This document shows, piece after piece, positions 37,401-50,727 of a stretch of DNA of 64,000 bases. Source of the stretch: Hydractinia symbiolongicarpus. Lineage: Eukaryota > Cnidaria > Hydrozoa > Anthoathecata > Hydractiniidae. The notes under the pieces were generated by a model. That model worked only from the letters and a program-made list of their open reading frames with translations. It ran no database searches and was not told the DNA's origin. The position numbers were made by a program, and so were the translations under genes. Position 1 is the stretch's first letter, and each line of letters begins with the position of its first letter. The stretch is from contig NC_079877.1 of the NCBI RefSeq assembly GCF_029227915.1, positions 20,921,851 to 20,985,850 on the forward strand, read 5' to 3'.

Positions 37401-39932
37401 GGCCAAATTAAGGCCTTACTCGTAAATTGCGTAGTTCCACTAGGCTGCGCATGGTATCATTGGTCTAGTCCTTTCAGTCTCCATGGAGTACAATGTGCCA
37501 AGTCGTTTTCCATGACGCCCTGTCTTTATATCACCTTCAACTACGCGCATAGCCTTCTAAAGGCTGTAATATGGCCTTTTGTCGCGCAATAAAACCTTAC
37601 ACTTAAATCACGTGGTTCCACAAGCCTGCCCATGGAACTATTGGTCTAGTACTTTCATTCTCAATGGACTACAACGTCCCAAGTCGTTCTCCTTGGAGCC
37701 ATTGCGTTATATCTTAGTCAACTACGTGTATAGCCTTCTATAATCCGTAATATGGCCTTTTGCGGCCTAATTAAAGCCTTACTCGTAAATTTCGTGGCTC
37801 CACGTGTCCGCGCAAGATCCCTTTGGTGTAATCCTTGCAGTCTCAAAGGAGTACCACGTCCCAAGTTCTTTTCCTTGGGGCGATGACCTAATATCACCTT
37901 CAGCTAGGCGCATAGCCTTTAAAAGCTGTAATATGGCCTTTTGCCGCCCGATAAAGGTTTTACACGTAAATCACGTAGTTCCACAAGCGTATGCATGGTA
38001 TCACTGGTCTAGTCTGTTTAGTCTCAATATACTAAAACGTCCCAAGTCTATTCCCTTGAAGCCATGGCTTTATATCACCGTCAACTACGTGCATAGCCTT
38101 CTAAAATCTGTAATATGTTTTTTTGCGGCATAATTAAAGCCTTACTCGTAAACTACGTGGCACCACGTGTCTGCGCAAGATCCCATTGGTGTAGTACCTG
38201 CAGTCTCAATAGACTACCACGTCCCAAATTTTTTTCCTTGGAGCCATGGCCTTATATCACCGTCAACTACGTGCATAACCTTCTAAAATCTGTAATATGG
38301 CTTTTTGCGGCCAAATTAAGGCCTTACTCGTAAATTACGTAGTTCCACTAGGCTGCGCATGGTATCATTGGTCTAGTCCTTTCAGTCTCAATGGAGTAAA
38401 ATGTGCCAAGTCGTTTTCCTTTGCGCCCTGTCCTTATATCACCTTCAACTACGCGCATAGCTTTCTAAAAGCTGTAACATGGTCTTTTACCGAATAATAA
38501 AGGCTTTACACTTAAATCACGTGGTTCCACAAGCCTGCCCATGGTACTATTGGTCTAGTCCTTTCATTCTCAATGGACTACAACGTCCCAAGTCGTTCTC
38601 CTTGGAGCCATTACGTTATATCTTCGTCAACTACGTGTATAGCCTTCTATAATCCGTAATATGGCCTTTTGCGGCCTAATTAAAGCCTTACTCGTAAATT
38701 ACGTGGCTCCACGTGTCCGCGCAAGATCCCTTTGGTGTAGTCCTCGCAGTCTCAAAGGAGTACCACGTCCCAAGTTCTATTCATTGGTGCGATGACCTAA
38801 TATCACCTTCAGCTACGTGCATAGCCTTTAAAAGCTGTAATATGGCCTTTTGCCGCCCGATAAAGGTTTTACACGTAAATCACGTAGTTCCACGAGCGTA
38901 TGCATGGTATCATTGGTCTAGTCTGTTTAGTCTCAATGGACTAAAACGTCCCAAGTCTATTCCTTTTAAGCCATGGCCTTATATCACCGTCAACTACGTG
39001 CATAGCCTTCTAAAATCTGTAATATGGCTTTTTGCGGCCTAATTAAGCCTTACTCGTAAATTACGTAGTTCCACGAGACTGTGCATGGTATCATTGTTCT
39101 AGTCCTTTCAGTCTCAATGGAGTACAATATGCCAAGTCACTTTCCTTGGCAGCCTATCCTTATATCACCTTCGACTACGCGCATAGCCTTTCTAAAAGCT
39201 GTAACATGGCCTTTTGCCGATAATAAAGGCTTTACACGTAAATCACGTAGTTCCACGAGCCTGCGCATGTTATCATTGGTCTAGCCCTTTCATTCTCAAT
39301 GGACTGCAACGTGCCAAGTCGTTTTCTTTTGCTCCATGGCTTTATATCACACTCAACTACGCAAATAGCTTTCTAAAATCTGTAATATGGCTTTTTGCGG
39401 CCTAATTAAGGCCTTACACATAAATTACGTAGTTCCACGAGACTGCGCATGGTATCATTGTTCTAGTCCTTTCAGTCTCAATGGAGTACAATATGCCAAG
39501 TCATTTTCTTTGGAGCCATGGCCTTATATCATCTTCAACTACGCGCGTAGCCTTCTAAAAGCTGTAACATGGTTTTTTGCGGAGTATTTAAGGCCCTTCG
39601 GTTATATTGCGTGTTTCCACGTGTCCGCAAAGGTCGCCATGCGTATACTCCTTGCAGTCTCAATGGACTACAACTGCCCATGTTGCTTTCTATGGCGCCA
39701 TGGCCTTACAGCAACGTCAATTACGCGCATAGCCTTCTAAAATCTGTAACATGGCCTTTTGCCGCCAAATCAAGGCTTTACTCGTAAATTACCTAGTTCC
39801 ACGAGGCTGCGCATGGTATCATTGCTCTATTCATTGTAGTGTCAATGGACTACAACGTCCCAAGCCGTTTTTCTTGGACCCATGACCTAATATCACCTTC
39901 AACTGCGCGCATAGCCTTCTATAAGCCGTAAT

Positions 39933-40091
39933 ATGACCTTCGCTTATATTACGTGGTTCCACGTGTCCGCACATGTCGCCATGGGTATAGTTCTTGTAGT
40001 CTCAATGGACTACAACGTTCCATGCCGTATTCCTTGGCGCCATGACCTAACATCACCCTTAACTACGTGTATAGACTTCTAAAACTGTTAT
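39933..40091 (+). repeat. Truncated monomer (159 bp), U4 copy
   Basis: This is the U4 counterpart at offset 37937 from U1. It shares the spelling TTCGCTTATATTACG with U2, so the A in the U1 copy looks like a private change of U1. Confidence 0.85.
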
Positions 40092-41365
40092 ATGGCCTTT
40101 TGCCGCCTATCAAAGGCTTTACACGTAAATCACGTGGTTCCACGAGCCTGCATATGGTATCATTGGTCTAGTCTTCTCAGTTTCAATGGAGTACAGTGTG
40201 CCAAGTCGATTTCCTAGGCGCCCTGTCCTTATATCACTGTCAACTACGTGCAGAGGCATAATTAAGGCCTTACTCGTAAATTACTTAGTTCCACGAGGCT
40301 GCACATGGTATCATTGTTCTAGTCCTTTCAGTCTCAATGGAGTACAATGTACCAAGTCCTTCTCCTTGGCGCCCTGTCCTTATATCACCTTCAACTACGC
40401 GCATAGCCTTCTAAAAGCTGTAACATGGCCTTTTACGGAATAATTGAGGCCCTTTGCTTATATTGCGTGGTTCCATTTGTCCTCACAGGTCGCCATGGGT
40501 AAAGTCCTTGCAGTCTCAATGAACTACAACTTCCCATGTTGCTTTCTATGGCGCCATGGCCTTATAGCAACGTCAATTACGCGCATAGCCTTCTAAAGGC
40601 TGTAATATGGCCTTTTGCGGCCTAATTAAAGCCTTACTCGTAAATTACGTGGCTCCACGTGTCCGCGCAAGATCCCTTTGGTGTAGTCCTTGCAGTCTCA
40701 AAGGAGTACCACGTCCCAAGTTCTTTTCCTTGGGGCGATGACCTAATATCACCTTCAGCTACGTGCATAGCCTTAAAAAGCTGTAATATGGCCTTTTGCC
40801 GCCCATTAAAGGCTTTACACGTAAATCACGTAGTTCCACGAGCGTATGCATGGTATCATTGGTCTAGTCCGTTTAGTCTCAATGGACTAAAACGTCCCAA
40901 GTCTATTCCCTTGAATCCATGGCCTTATATCACCGTCAACTACGTGCATAGCCTTCTAAAATCTGTAATATGGCCTTTTGAGGCCTAATTAAGGCCTTAC
41001 TCGTAAATTACGTAGTTCCACGAGACTGCGCGTGGTATCATTGTTCTAGTCCTTTCAGTCTCAATGGAGTACAATATGCCAAGTCATTTTCCTTGGCAGC
41101 CTGTCCTTATATGACCTTCAACTACGCGCATAGCCTTCTAAAAGCTGTAACATGGCCTTTTGCCGATAATAAAGGCTTTACACGTAAATCACGTAGTTCC
41201 ACGAGCCTGCGCATGTTATCATTGGTCTAGCCCTTTCATTCTCAATGGACTGCAACGTGCCAAGTCGTTTTCTTTTGCTCCATGGCCTTATATCACACTC
41301 AACTACGCAAATAGCCTTCTAAAGGCTGTGATATGGCCTTTGGTCACATAATAAATGTCTTACAC

Positions 41366-44090
41366 GTAAATCACGTGGTTCCACGAGCCTGCGCATGGTA
41401 TCATTGGTTTAGTCCTTTCAGTCTCAATGGACTACAACGTCCCAAGTCGTTTTCCTTGGCGCCCTTTCCTTATATCACAGTCAACTACGTGCATAGCCTT
41501 CTAAAGGCCATAGTATGGCTATTTGCGGCCTAATTAAGGCCTCACTCGTAAATTCCGTGGCTCCACGTGTCCGCCCAAGATTCCATTGGTGTAGTCCCTG
41601 CAGCCTCAATGGAATACCATGTCCCAAGTTCTTTTCCTTGGAGCCATGGCTTTATACCACCGTCCACTACGTGCATAGCCTTCTAAAATCTGTAATATGA
41701 CCTTTTGCGGCCAAATTAAGGCCTTACACGTATATCACGTAGTTCCAGGAGCCTGTGCATGGTATCATTGGTTTTGGCCTTTCAGTCTCAATGGACTAGA
41801 ACGTCCCAAGTCGTTTTCCTTGGCGGCCTCTCCTTATATCACAGTCAACTACGTGCGTAGCCTTCTAAAAGCCGTAATATGGCTTTTTGAGGCATAATTA
41901 AAGCCTTACTCGTAAACTACGTGGTTCCACGTGTCCGCGCAAGTTGCTACTGGTGTAGTACTTGCTGTTTCAATGGACTACAACGTCCTAAGTTCTTTTC
42001 CTTGGGGCCATCACCTAATATCACCTCAACTACGTGCATAGTCTTTTAAAGGCTGTAATGTGGCTTTTTGCCGCCTAATAAAGGCCTTACACGTACATCA
42101 AGTAGTTCCACGAGCCTGCTATGGTATCATTGGTCGAGTCCTTTCAGTTTCAATGGAGTACAATGTGCCAAGTCGTTTTCCTTGGCGCCTTCTCCTTATA
42201 TCACCTTCAACTACGCGCATAGCCTTCTAAAATCTGTAACATGGCCTTTTGTCGCGCAATATAGGCCTTACACGTAAATCACGTGGTTCCACGAGCCTTC
42301 GCATGGTAGCATTGGTTTAGTCATTTCAGTCTCTTAAGACTACAACGTCCCAATTCGTTTTCCTTGGCGCCCTCTCCGTATATCACAGTCAACTACGTGC
42401 ATAGCCTTCTAAAAGCCGTAATATGGCTTTTTGCGGCCTAATTAAGGCCTTACTCGTAAATTACGTGGCTCCAGGAGTCTGCGCATGGTATCATTGGTTT
42501 CGTCCTTTCAGTCACAATCGAGTACAATGTGCCAAGTCGTTTTCCATGTCACCCTGTCCTTATATCACCTTCAACTACGCGCATAGCCTTCTAAAGGCCG
42601 TAATATGGCTTTTTGCGGCCTAATTAAGGCCTTACTCGTAAATTACGTGACTCCAGGAGTCTGCGCATGGTATCATTGGTTTCGTCCTTTCAGTCACAAT
42701 CGAGTACAATGTGCCAAGTCGTTTTCCAAGTCACCCTGTCCTTATATCACCTTCAACTACGCGCATAGCCTTCTAAAGGCCGTAATATGGCTTTTTGCGG
42801 CCTAATTAAGGCCTTACTCGTAAATTACGTGACTCCACATGTCCGCCCAAGATTCCATTGGTGTAGTCCTTGCAATCTCAATGGACTACCACGTCCCTAG
42901 TTTTTTTCCTTGGGTCCATGACCTAATATCACCTTTAACTACGCGCAAGCCTTCTAAAAGCTGTAATATGGCCTGTTGCCGCCCAATAAAGGTTTTACAC
43001 GTATATCACGTAGTTCCAGGAGCCTATACATGGTAGCATTGGTTTCGTCCTTTCAGTCTCAATGGACTACAACGTCCGAAGTCGTTTTCCTTGGCGGCCT
43101 CTCCTTATATAACAGTCAACTACGTGCGTAGCCTTCTAAAAGCTGTAATATGGCTTTTTGCGTCATATTTAAAGCGTTACTCGTAAACTACGTGGCTCCA
43201 CGTGTCTGCGCAAGATCCCATTGGTGTAGTCCTTGCAGTCTCAATGGAGTACCACGTCCCAAGTTCTTTTCCTTGTGGCCATGACCTAATATCACCTTAA
43301 GCTAGGCGCATAGCCTTTAAAAGCTGTAATATGGCCTTTTGCAGCCCGATAAAGGTTTTACACGTAAATCACGTAGTTCCACGAGCGTATGCATGGTATC
43401 ATTGGTCTAGTCCTTTTAGTCTCAATGGACTAAAACGTCCCAAGTCAATTCCCTTGGATCCATGGCCTTATGTCACCGTCAACTACGCGCATAGCCTTCT
43501 AAAAGCTGTAACATGGCATTTTGCCGCCTAATAAAGGCGTTACACGTAAATTACGTAGCTCCACGAGCCTGCGCATGGTATCATTGGTCTAGCCCTTTCA
43601 GTTTTAATGGACTGCAATGTGCCAAGCCGTTTTCCTTTGCTCCATGGCCTTATATCACCGTCAACTACGCTCATAGCCTTCTAAAGGCTGTAATATGGCC
43701 TTTTGTCGCGCAGTAAAGGCCTTACATCTAAAAAACGTGGTTCCACGAGCCTGCGCATTGTATCATTGGATTATTCCTTTCAGTCTCAATGTACTACAAC
43801 GTCCCAAGCCATTTTCCTTGTAGCCATGGCCTTATATCACCGTCAAATACGCGCACGGATTTCTAAAATCTGTAATATGACCTTTTGCGGACGAGTTAAG
43901 GCCTTACTCCTAAAGTACGTGGCTCCACGTGTCTGTTAGAGTTGCCATTGGTCTAGTTCTTGTAGTCTCAATGCACTACAACGTTCCATGCTGTATTCCT
44001 TTGCGCCATGACCTAATATCACCTCCAACTACGCGCATAGACTTCTAAAACTGTTATATGGCCTTTTGCCGCCTAACAAAGGCCTTACAC
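41366..44090 (+). repeat. 2725-bp (15-monomer) duplication, copy D1
   Basis: Eight or more landmarks repeat at +2725: 41515 and 44240, 41697 and 44422, 42068 and 44793, 42423 and 45148, 42605 and 45330, 42839 and 45564, 43331 and 46056, 43513 and 46238. The left breakpoint is inside the monomer at 41333, near the GTTCCACGAGCC motif. D1 has CACGTCCC, GACCTAATATC and AATCACGTAG where D2 has changed bases. Confidence 0.88.
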
Positions 44091-46815
44091 GTAAATCACG
44101 TGGTTCCACGAGCCTGCGCATGGTATCATTGGTTTAGTCCTTTCAGTCTCAATGGACTACAACGTCCCAAGTCGTTTTCCTTGGCGCCCTTTCCTTATAT
44201 CACAGTCAACTACGTGCATAGCCTTCTAAAGGCCATAGTATGGCTTTTTGCGGCCTAATTAAGGCCTCACTCGTAAATTCCGTGGCTCCACGTGTCCGCC
44301 CAAGATTCCATTGGTGTAGTCCTTGCAGCCTCAATGGAATACCATGTCCCAAGTTCTTTTCCTTGGAGCCATGGCTGTATACCACCGTCCACTACGTGCA
44401 TAGCCTTCTAAAATCTGTAATATGACCTTTTGCGGCCAAATTAAGGCCTTACACGTATATCACGTAGTTCCAGGAGCCTGTGCATGGTATCATTGGTTTT
44501 GTCCTTTCAGTCTCAATGGACTAGAACGTCCCAAGTCGTTTTCCTTGGCGGCCTCTCCTTATATCACAGTCAACTACGTGCGTAGCCTTCTAAAAGCCGT
44601 AATATGGCTTTTTGAGGCATAATTAAAGCCTTACTCGTAAACTACGTGGTTCCACGTGTCCGCGCAAGTTGCTACTGGTGTAGTACTTGCTGTTTCAATA
44701 GACTACAGCGTCCTAAGTTCTTTTCCTTGGGGCCATCACCTAATATCACCTCAACTACGTGCATAGTCTTTTAAAGGCTGTAATGTGGCTTTTTGCCGCC
44801 TAATAAAGGCCTTACACGTACATCAAGTAGTTCCACGAGCCTGCTATGGTATCATTGGTCGAGTCCTTTCAGTTTCAATGGAGTACAATGTGCCAAGTCG
44901 TTTTCCTTGGCGCCTTCTCCTTATATCACCTTCAACTACGCGCATAGCCTTCTAAAATCTGTAACATGGCCTTTTGTCGCGCAATATAGGCCTTACACGT
45001 AAATCACGTGGTTCCACGAGCCTTCGCATGGTAGCATTGGTTTAGTCATTTCAGTCTCTTCAGACTACAACGTCCCAATTCGTTTTCCTTGGCGCCCTCT
45101 CCGTATATCACAGTCAACTACGTGCATAGCCTTCTAAAAGCCGTAATATGGCTTTTTGCGGCCTAATTAAGGCCTTACTCGTAAATTACGTGGCTCCAGG
45201 AGTCTGCGCATGGTATCATTGGTTTCGTCCTTTCAGTCACAATCGAGTACAATGTGCCAAGTCGTTTTCCATGTCACCCTGTCCTTATATCACCTTCAAC
45301 TACGCGCATAGCCTTCTAAAGGCCGTAATATGGCTTTTTGCGGCCTAATTAAGGCCTTACTCGTAAATTACGTGACTCCAGGAGTCTGCGCATGGTATCA
45401 TTGGTTTCGTCCTTTCAGTCACAATCGAGTACAATGTGCCAAGTCGTTTTCCATGTCACCCTGTCCTTATATCACCTTCAACTACGCGCATAGCCTTCTA
45501 AAGGCCGTAATATGGCTTTTTGCGGCCTAATTAAGGCCTTACTCGTAAATTACGTGACTCCACATGTCCGCCCAAGATTCCATTGGTGTAGTCCTTGCAA
45601 TCTCAATGGACTACCACGTCCCTAGTTTTTTTCCTTGGGTCCATGACCTAATATCACCTTTAACTACGCGCAAGCCTTCTAAAAGCTGTAATATGGCCTG
45701 TTGCCGCCCAATAAAGGTTTTACACGTATATCACGTAGTTCCAGGAGCCTATACATGGTAGCATTGGTTTCGTCCTTTCAGTCTCAATGGACTACAACGT
45801 CCGAAGTCGTTTTCCTTGGCGGCCTCTCCTTATATAACAGTCAACTACGTGCGTAGCCTTCTAAAAGCCGTAATATGGCTTTTTGCGTCATATTTAAAGC
45901 GTTACTCGTAAACTACGTGGCTCCACGTGTCTGCGCAAGATCCCATTGGTGTAGTCCTTGCAGTCTCAATGGAGTACCACATCCCAAGTTCTTTTCCTTG
46001 TGGCCATGACTTAATATCACCTTAAGCTAGGCGCATAGCCTTTAAAAGCTGTAATATGGCCTTTTGCAGCCCGATAAAGGTTTTACACGTAAATCACTTA
46101 GTTCCACGAGCGTATGCATGGTATCATTGGTCTAGTCCTTTTAGTCTCAATGGACTAAAACGTCCCAAGTCAATTCCCTTGGATCCATGGCCTTATATCA
46201 CCGTCAACTACGCGCATAGCCTTCTAAAAGCTGTAACATGGCCTTTTGCCGCCTAATAAAGGCGTTACACGTAAATTACGTAGCTCCACGAGCCTGCGCA
46301 TGGTATCATTGGTCTAGCCCTTTCAGTTTTAATGGACTGCAATGTGCCAAGCCGTTTTCCTTTGCTCCATGGCCTTATATCACCGTCAACTACGCTCATA
46401 GCCTTCTAAAGGCTGTAATATGGCCTTTTGTCGCGCAGTAAAGGCCTTACATCTAAAAAACGTGGTTCCACGAGCCTGCGCATTGTATCATTGGATTAGT
46501 CCTTTCAGTCTCAATGTACTACAACGTCCCAAGTCATTTTCCTTGTAGCCATGGCCTTATATCACCGTCAAATACGCGCACGGATTTCTAAAATCTGTAA
46601 TATGACCTTTTGCGGACGAGTTAAGGCCTTACTCCTAAAGTACGTGGCTCCACGTGTCTGTTAGAGTTGCCATTGGTCTAGTTCTTGTAGTCTCAATGCA
46701 CTACAACGTTCCATGCTGTATTCCTTTGCGCCATGACCTAATATCACCTCCAACTACGCGCATAGACTTCTAAAACTGTTACATGGCCTTTTGCCGCCTA
46801 ACAAAGGCCTTACAC
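44091..46815 (+). repeat. 2725-bp (15-monomer) duplication, copy D2
   Basis: This is the second copy. The joining monomer (44058) has the first 33 bp of a monomer like 46783 and the rest of a monomer like 41333, so the exchange was at monomer position about 33. D2 carries private changes near 45980 (CACATCCC), 46010 (GACTTAATATC) and 46097 (AATCACTTAG). Confidence 0.88.
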
Positions 46816-46861
46816 GTAAATCACGTGGTTCCACAAGCTTGCGTATGGTATTATTGGTCCA
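45772..46861 (+). repeat. 1090-bp (6-monomer) duplication, copy E1
   Basis: Matches at +1090 include 46056 and 47146, 46238 and 47328, and 46783 and 47873. E1 overlaps the right part of D2. The breakpoint is inside the monomer starting at 46783, near position 79, where TTATTGGTCCAGTCC is followed by sequence like 45772. Confidence 0.88.
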
Positions 46862-47951
46862 GTCCTTTCAGTCTCAATGGACTACAACGTCCGAAGTCGT
46901 TTTCCTTGGCGGCCTCTCCTTATATAACAGTCAACTACGTGCGTAGCCTTCTAAAAGCCGTAATATGGCTTTTTGCGTCATATTTAAAGCGTTACTCGTA
47001 AACTACGTGGCTCCACGTGTCTGCGCAAGATCCCATTGGTGTAGTCCTTGCAGTCTCAATGGAGTACCACATCCCAAGTTCTTTTCCTTGTGGCCATGAC
47101 TTAATATCACCTTAAGCTAGGCGCATAGCCTTTAAAAGCTGTAATATGGCCTTTTGCAGCCCGATAAAGGTTTTACACGTAAATCACTTAGTTCCACGAG
47201 CGTATGCATGGTATCATTGGTCTAGTCCTTTTAGTCTCAATGGACTAAAACGTCCCAAGTCAATTCCCTTGGATCCATGGCCTTATATCACCGTCAACTA
47301 CGCGCATAGCCTTCTAAAAGCTGTAACATGGCCTTTTGCCGCCTAATAAAGGCGTTACACGTAAATTACGTAGCTCCACGAGCCTGCGCATGGTATCATT
47401 GGTCTAGCCCTTTCAGTTTTAATGGACTGCAATGTGCCAAGCCGTTTTCCTTTGCTCCATGGCCTTATATCACCGTCAACTACGCTCATAGCCTTCTAAA
47501 GGCTGTAATATGGCCTTTTGTCGCGCAGTAAAGGCCTTACATCTAAAAAACGTGGTTCCACGAGCCTGCGCATTGTATCATTGGATTAGTCCTTTCAGTC
47601 TCAATGTACTACAACGTCCCAAGTCATTTTCCTTGTAGCCATGGCCTTATATCACCGTCAAATACGCGCACGGATTTCTAAAATCTGTAATATGACCTTT
47701 TGCGGACGAGTTAAGGCCTTACTCCTAAAGTACGTGGCTCCACGTGTCTGTTAGAGTTGCCATTGGTCTAGTTCTTGTAGTCTCAATGCACTACAACGTT
47801 CCATGCTGTATTCCTTTGCGCCATGACCTAATATCACCTCCAACTACGCGCATAGACTTCTAAAACTGTTACATGGCCTTTTGCCGCCTAACAAAGGCCT
47901 TACACGTAAATCACGTGGTTCCACAAGCTTGCGTATGGTATTATTGGTCCA
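46862..47951 (+). repeat. 1090-bp (6-monomer) duplication, copy E2
   Basis: This is the second copy. It shares with E1 the changes CACATCCC, GACTTAATATC and AATCACTTAG that set D2 apart from D1. After 47951 the sequence continues as ACAATGTCCTAAGTCAC, as expected for the original neighbour of the 46783-type monomer. Confidence 0.88.
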
Positions 47952-50597
47952 GTCCTTTCAGTCTCAATGGACTACAATGTCCTAAGTCACTTTCCTTGGC
48001 GCCCTGTCTTTATATCACAGTCAACTACGTGCATAGCCTTCTAAAAGCCGTAATATGGCTTTTTGAGGCATAATTAAAGCCTTACTCGTAAACTACGTGG
48101 TTCCACGTGTCCGCGCAAGTTGCTACTGGTGTAGTACTTGCTGTTTCAATGGACTACAACGTCCTAAGTTCTTTTCCTTGGGGCCATCACCTAATATCAC
48201 CTCAACTACGTGCATAGTCTTTTAAAGGCTGTAATGTGGCTTTTTGCCGCCTAATAAAGGCCTTACACGTATATCAAGTAGTTCCACGAGCCTGCTATGG
48301 TATCATTGGTCGAGTCCTTTCAGTTTCAATGGAGTACAATGTGCCAAGTCGTTTTCCTTGGCGCCTTCTCCTTATATCACCTTCAACTACGCGCATAGCC
48401 TTCTAAAATCTGTAACATGGCCTTTTGTCGCGCAATATAGGCCTTACACGTAAATCACGTGGTTCCACGAGCCTTCGCATGGTAGCATAGGTTTAGTCCT
48501 TTCAGTCTCATAAGACTACAACGTCCCAATTCGTTTTCCTTGGCGCCCTCTCCTTATATCACAGTCAACTACGTGCATAGCCTTCTAAAAGCCGTAATAT
48601 GGCTTTTTGCGGCCTAATTAAGGCCTTACTCGTAAATTACGTGACTCCACATGTCCGCCCAAGATTCCATTGGTGTAGTCCTTGCAGTCTCAATGGACTA
48701 CCACGTCCCACGTTTTTTTCCTTGGGGCCATGACCTAATATCACCTTCAACTACGCGCATAGCCTTTTAAAAGCTGTAATATGGCCTGTTGCCGCCCAAT
48801 AAAGGCCTTACACGTATATCACGTAGTTCCAGGAGCCTGTACATGGTATCATTGGTTTCGTCCTTTCAGTTTCAATGGACTACAACGTCCCAAGTCTTTT
48901 TCCTTAGCGGCCTCTCCTTATATCACAGTCAACAACGTGCGTAGCCTTCTAAAAGCCGTAATATGGTTTTTTGCGGCATAATTAAAGCCTTACTCGTAAA
49001 CTACGTGGCTCCACGTGTCTGTGCAAAATCCCATTGGTGTAGTCCTGGCAGTCTCAATAGACTACCACGTCCCAAATTCTTTTCCTTGGAGCCATGGCCT
49101 TATATCACCGTCAACTACGTGCATAACCTTCTAAAATCTGTAATATGGCTTTTTGCGGCCAAATTGAGGCCTTACTCGTAAATTGCGTAGTTCCACTAGG
49201 CTGCGCATGGTATCATTGGTCTAGTCCTTTCAGTCTCCATGGAGTGCAATGTGCCAAGTCGTTTTCCATGGCGCCCTGTCTTTATATCACCTTCAACTAC
49301 GCGCATAGCCTTCTAAAGGCTGTAATATGGCCTTTTGTCGCGCAATAAAACCTTACACGTAAATCACGCGGTTCCACGAGCCTGCGCATGGTATCATTGG
49401 TTTAGTCCTTTCAGTCTCAATGGACTACAACGTCCTAAGTAGTATTCCTTGGCGCCCTCTCCTTATATCACAGTCAACTACGTGCATAGCCTTCTAAAGG
49501 CCGTAATATGGCTTTTTGCGGCGTAATTAAGGCCTTACTCGTAAACTACGTGGTTCCACGTGTCCGCAGTAGTTGCCATTGGTGCCGTAGTCGCAGTCTC
49601 AATGGACTACCACGTCCCGCGTTTTTTTCCTTGGGGCCATGACCTAATATCACCTTCAACTACGCGCATAGCATTCTAAAAGCTGTAATATGGCCTGTTG
49701 CCGCCCAATAAAGGCCTTACACGTATATCACGTAGTTCCAGGAGCCTGTACATGGTATCATTAGTTTCGTCCTTTCAGTTTCAATGGACTACAACGTCCC
49801 AAGTCTTTTTCCTTAGCGCCTCTCCTTATATCACAGTCAACTACGTGCGTAGCCTTCTAAAAGCCGTAATATGTTTTTTTGCGGCATAATAAAAGCCTTA
49901 CTCGTAAACTACGTGGCTCCACGTGTCTGCGCAAGATCCCATTGGTGTAGTACTGGCAGTCTCAATAGACAACCAAGTCCCAAAATTTTTTCCTTGGAGC
50001 CATGGCCTTATATCACCGTCAACTACGTGCATAACCTTCTAAAATCTGTAATATGGCCTTTTGCGGTCAAATTAAGGCCTTACTCGTAAATTGCGTAGTT
50101 CCACTAGGCTGCGCATGGTATCATTGGTCTAGTCCTTTCAGTCTCAATGGAGTAAAATGTGCCAAGTCGTTTTCCTTGGCGCCCTGTCTTTATATCACCT
50201 TCAACTACGCGCATAGCCTCCTAAAGGCTGTAATATGGCCTTCTGTCGCGCAATAAAGGCCTTACACGTATATCACGTAGTTCCAGGAGCCTGTACATGG
50301 TATCATTGGTTTCTTCCTTTCAGTCTCAATGGACTACAACGTCCAAAGTCTTTTTCCTCAGCGGCCTCTCCTTATATAACAGTCAACTACGTGCGTAGCT
50401 TTCTAAAAGCCGTAATATGTTTTTTTGCGGCATAATTAAAGCCTTACTCGTAAACTACGTGGCTCCACGTGTCTGCGCAAGATCCCATTGGTGTAGTCCT
50501 GGCAGTCTCAATAGACTACCACGTCCCAAATTCTTTTCTTGGGGGCATGGCCTTATATCACCGTCAACTACGTGCATAACCTTCTAAAATCTGTAAT

Positions 50598-50727
50598 ATG
50601 GCCTTTTGCGGCCAAATTAAGGCCTTACTCGTAAATTGCGTAGTTCCACTAGGCTGCGCATGGTATCATTGGTGCCCTATCCTTGTATCACCTTCAACTA
50701 CGCGCATAGCCTTCTAAAATCTGTAAC
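50598..50727 (+). repeat. Internally deleted monomer (130 bp), M1 copy
   Basis: The sequence passes from GGTATCATTGGT directly to GCCCTATCCTTGTATCACC at about 50673, omitting some 52 bp that normally hold the AGTCTCAATGGACT core. This is the shortest monomer I found. M2 has the same deletion at 55632-55761. Confidence 0.88.

Larger units (their letters stand above)
29027..38417 (+). repeat. Higher-order repeat unit U3 (9391 bp, rearranged)
   Basis: U3 starts like U1 (offset 28546 to about 30361). It then lacks 341 bp (two monomers, including the 159-bp one), continues at offset 28205, and lacks a further 727 bp (four monomers) near 31740. At about 31870 it enters the D-type segment also seen in U4. 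From 34461 it follows U2 (offset 20477) after loss of three monomers (543 bp). At about 35580 it jumps to sequence like 16921 (offset 18660), and from 36405 to 37600 it consists of units like those at 19-21.5 kb. All length changes are close to whole monomers. Confidence 0.82.
38418..50229 (+). repeat. Higher-order repeat unit U4 with tail (about 11.8 kb, rearranged)
   Basis: U4 starts at the same CCTTTGCGCCC point as U1 and U2 (offset 37937 from U1). It loses 1060 bp near 40612 (six monomers less one 31-bp boundary deletion). It then follows U2, keeping the two extra monomers (41333 matches 12004). Next come D1/D2 and E1/E2, then a cassette copy at 48062, and from about 49345 it follows 21475-22359 at offset 27870. 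One base is missing near 39045 (AATTAAGCC) and one is gained near 39187 (GCCTTTCTAAAA); these cancel in length. Confidence 0.8.
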
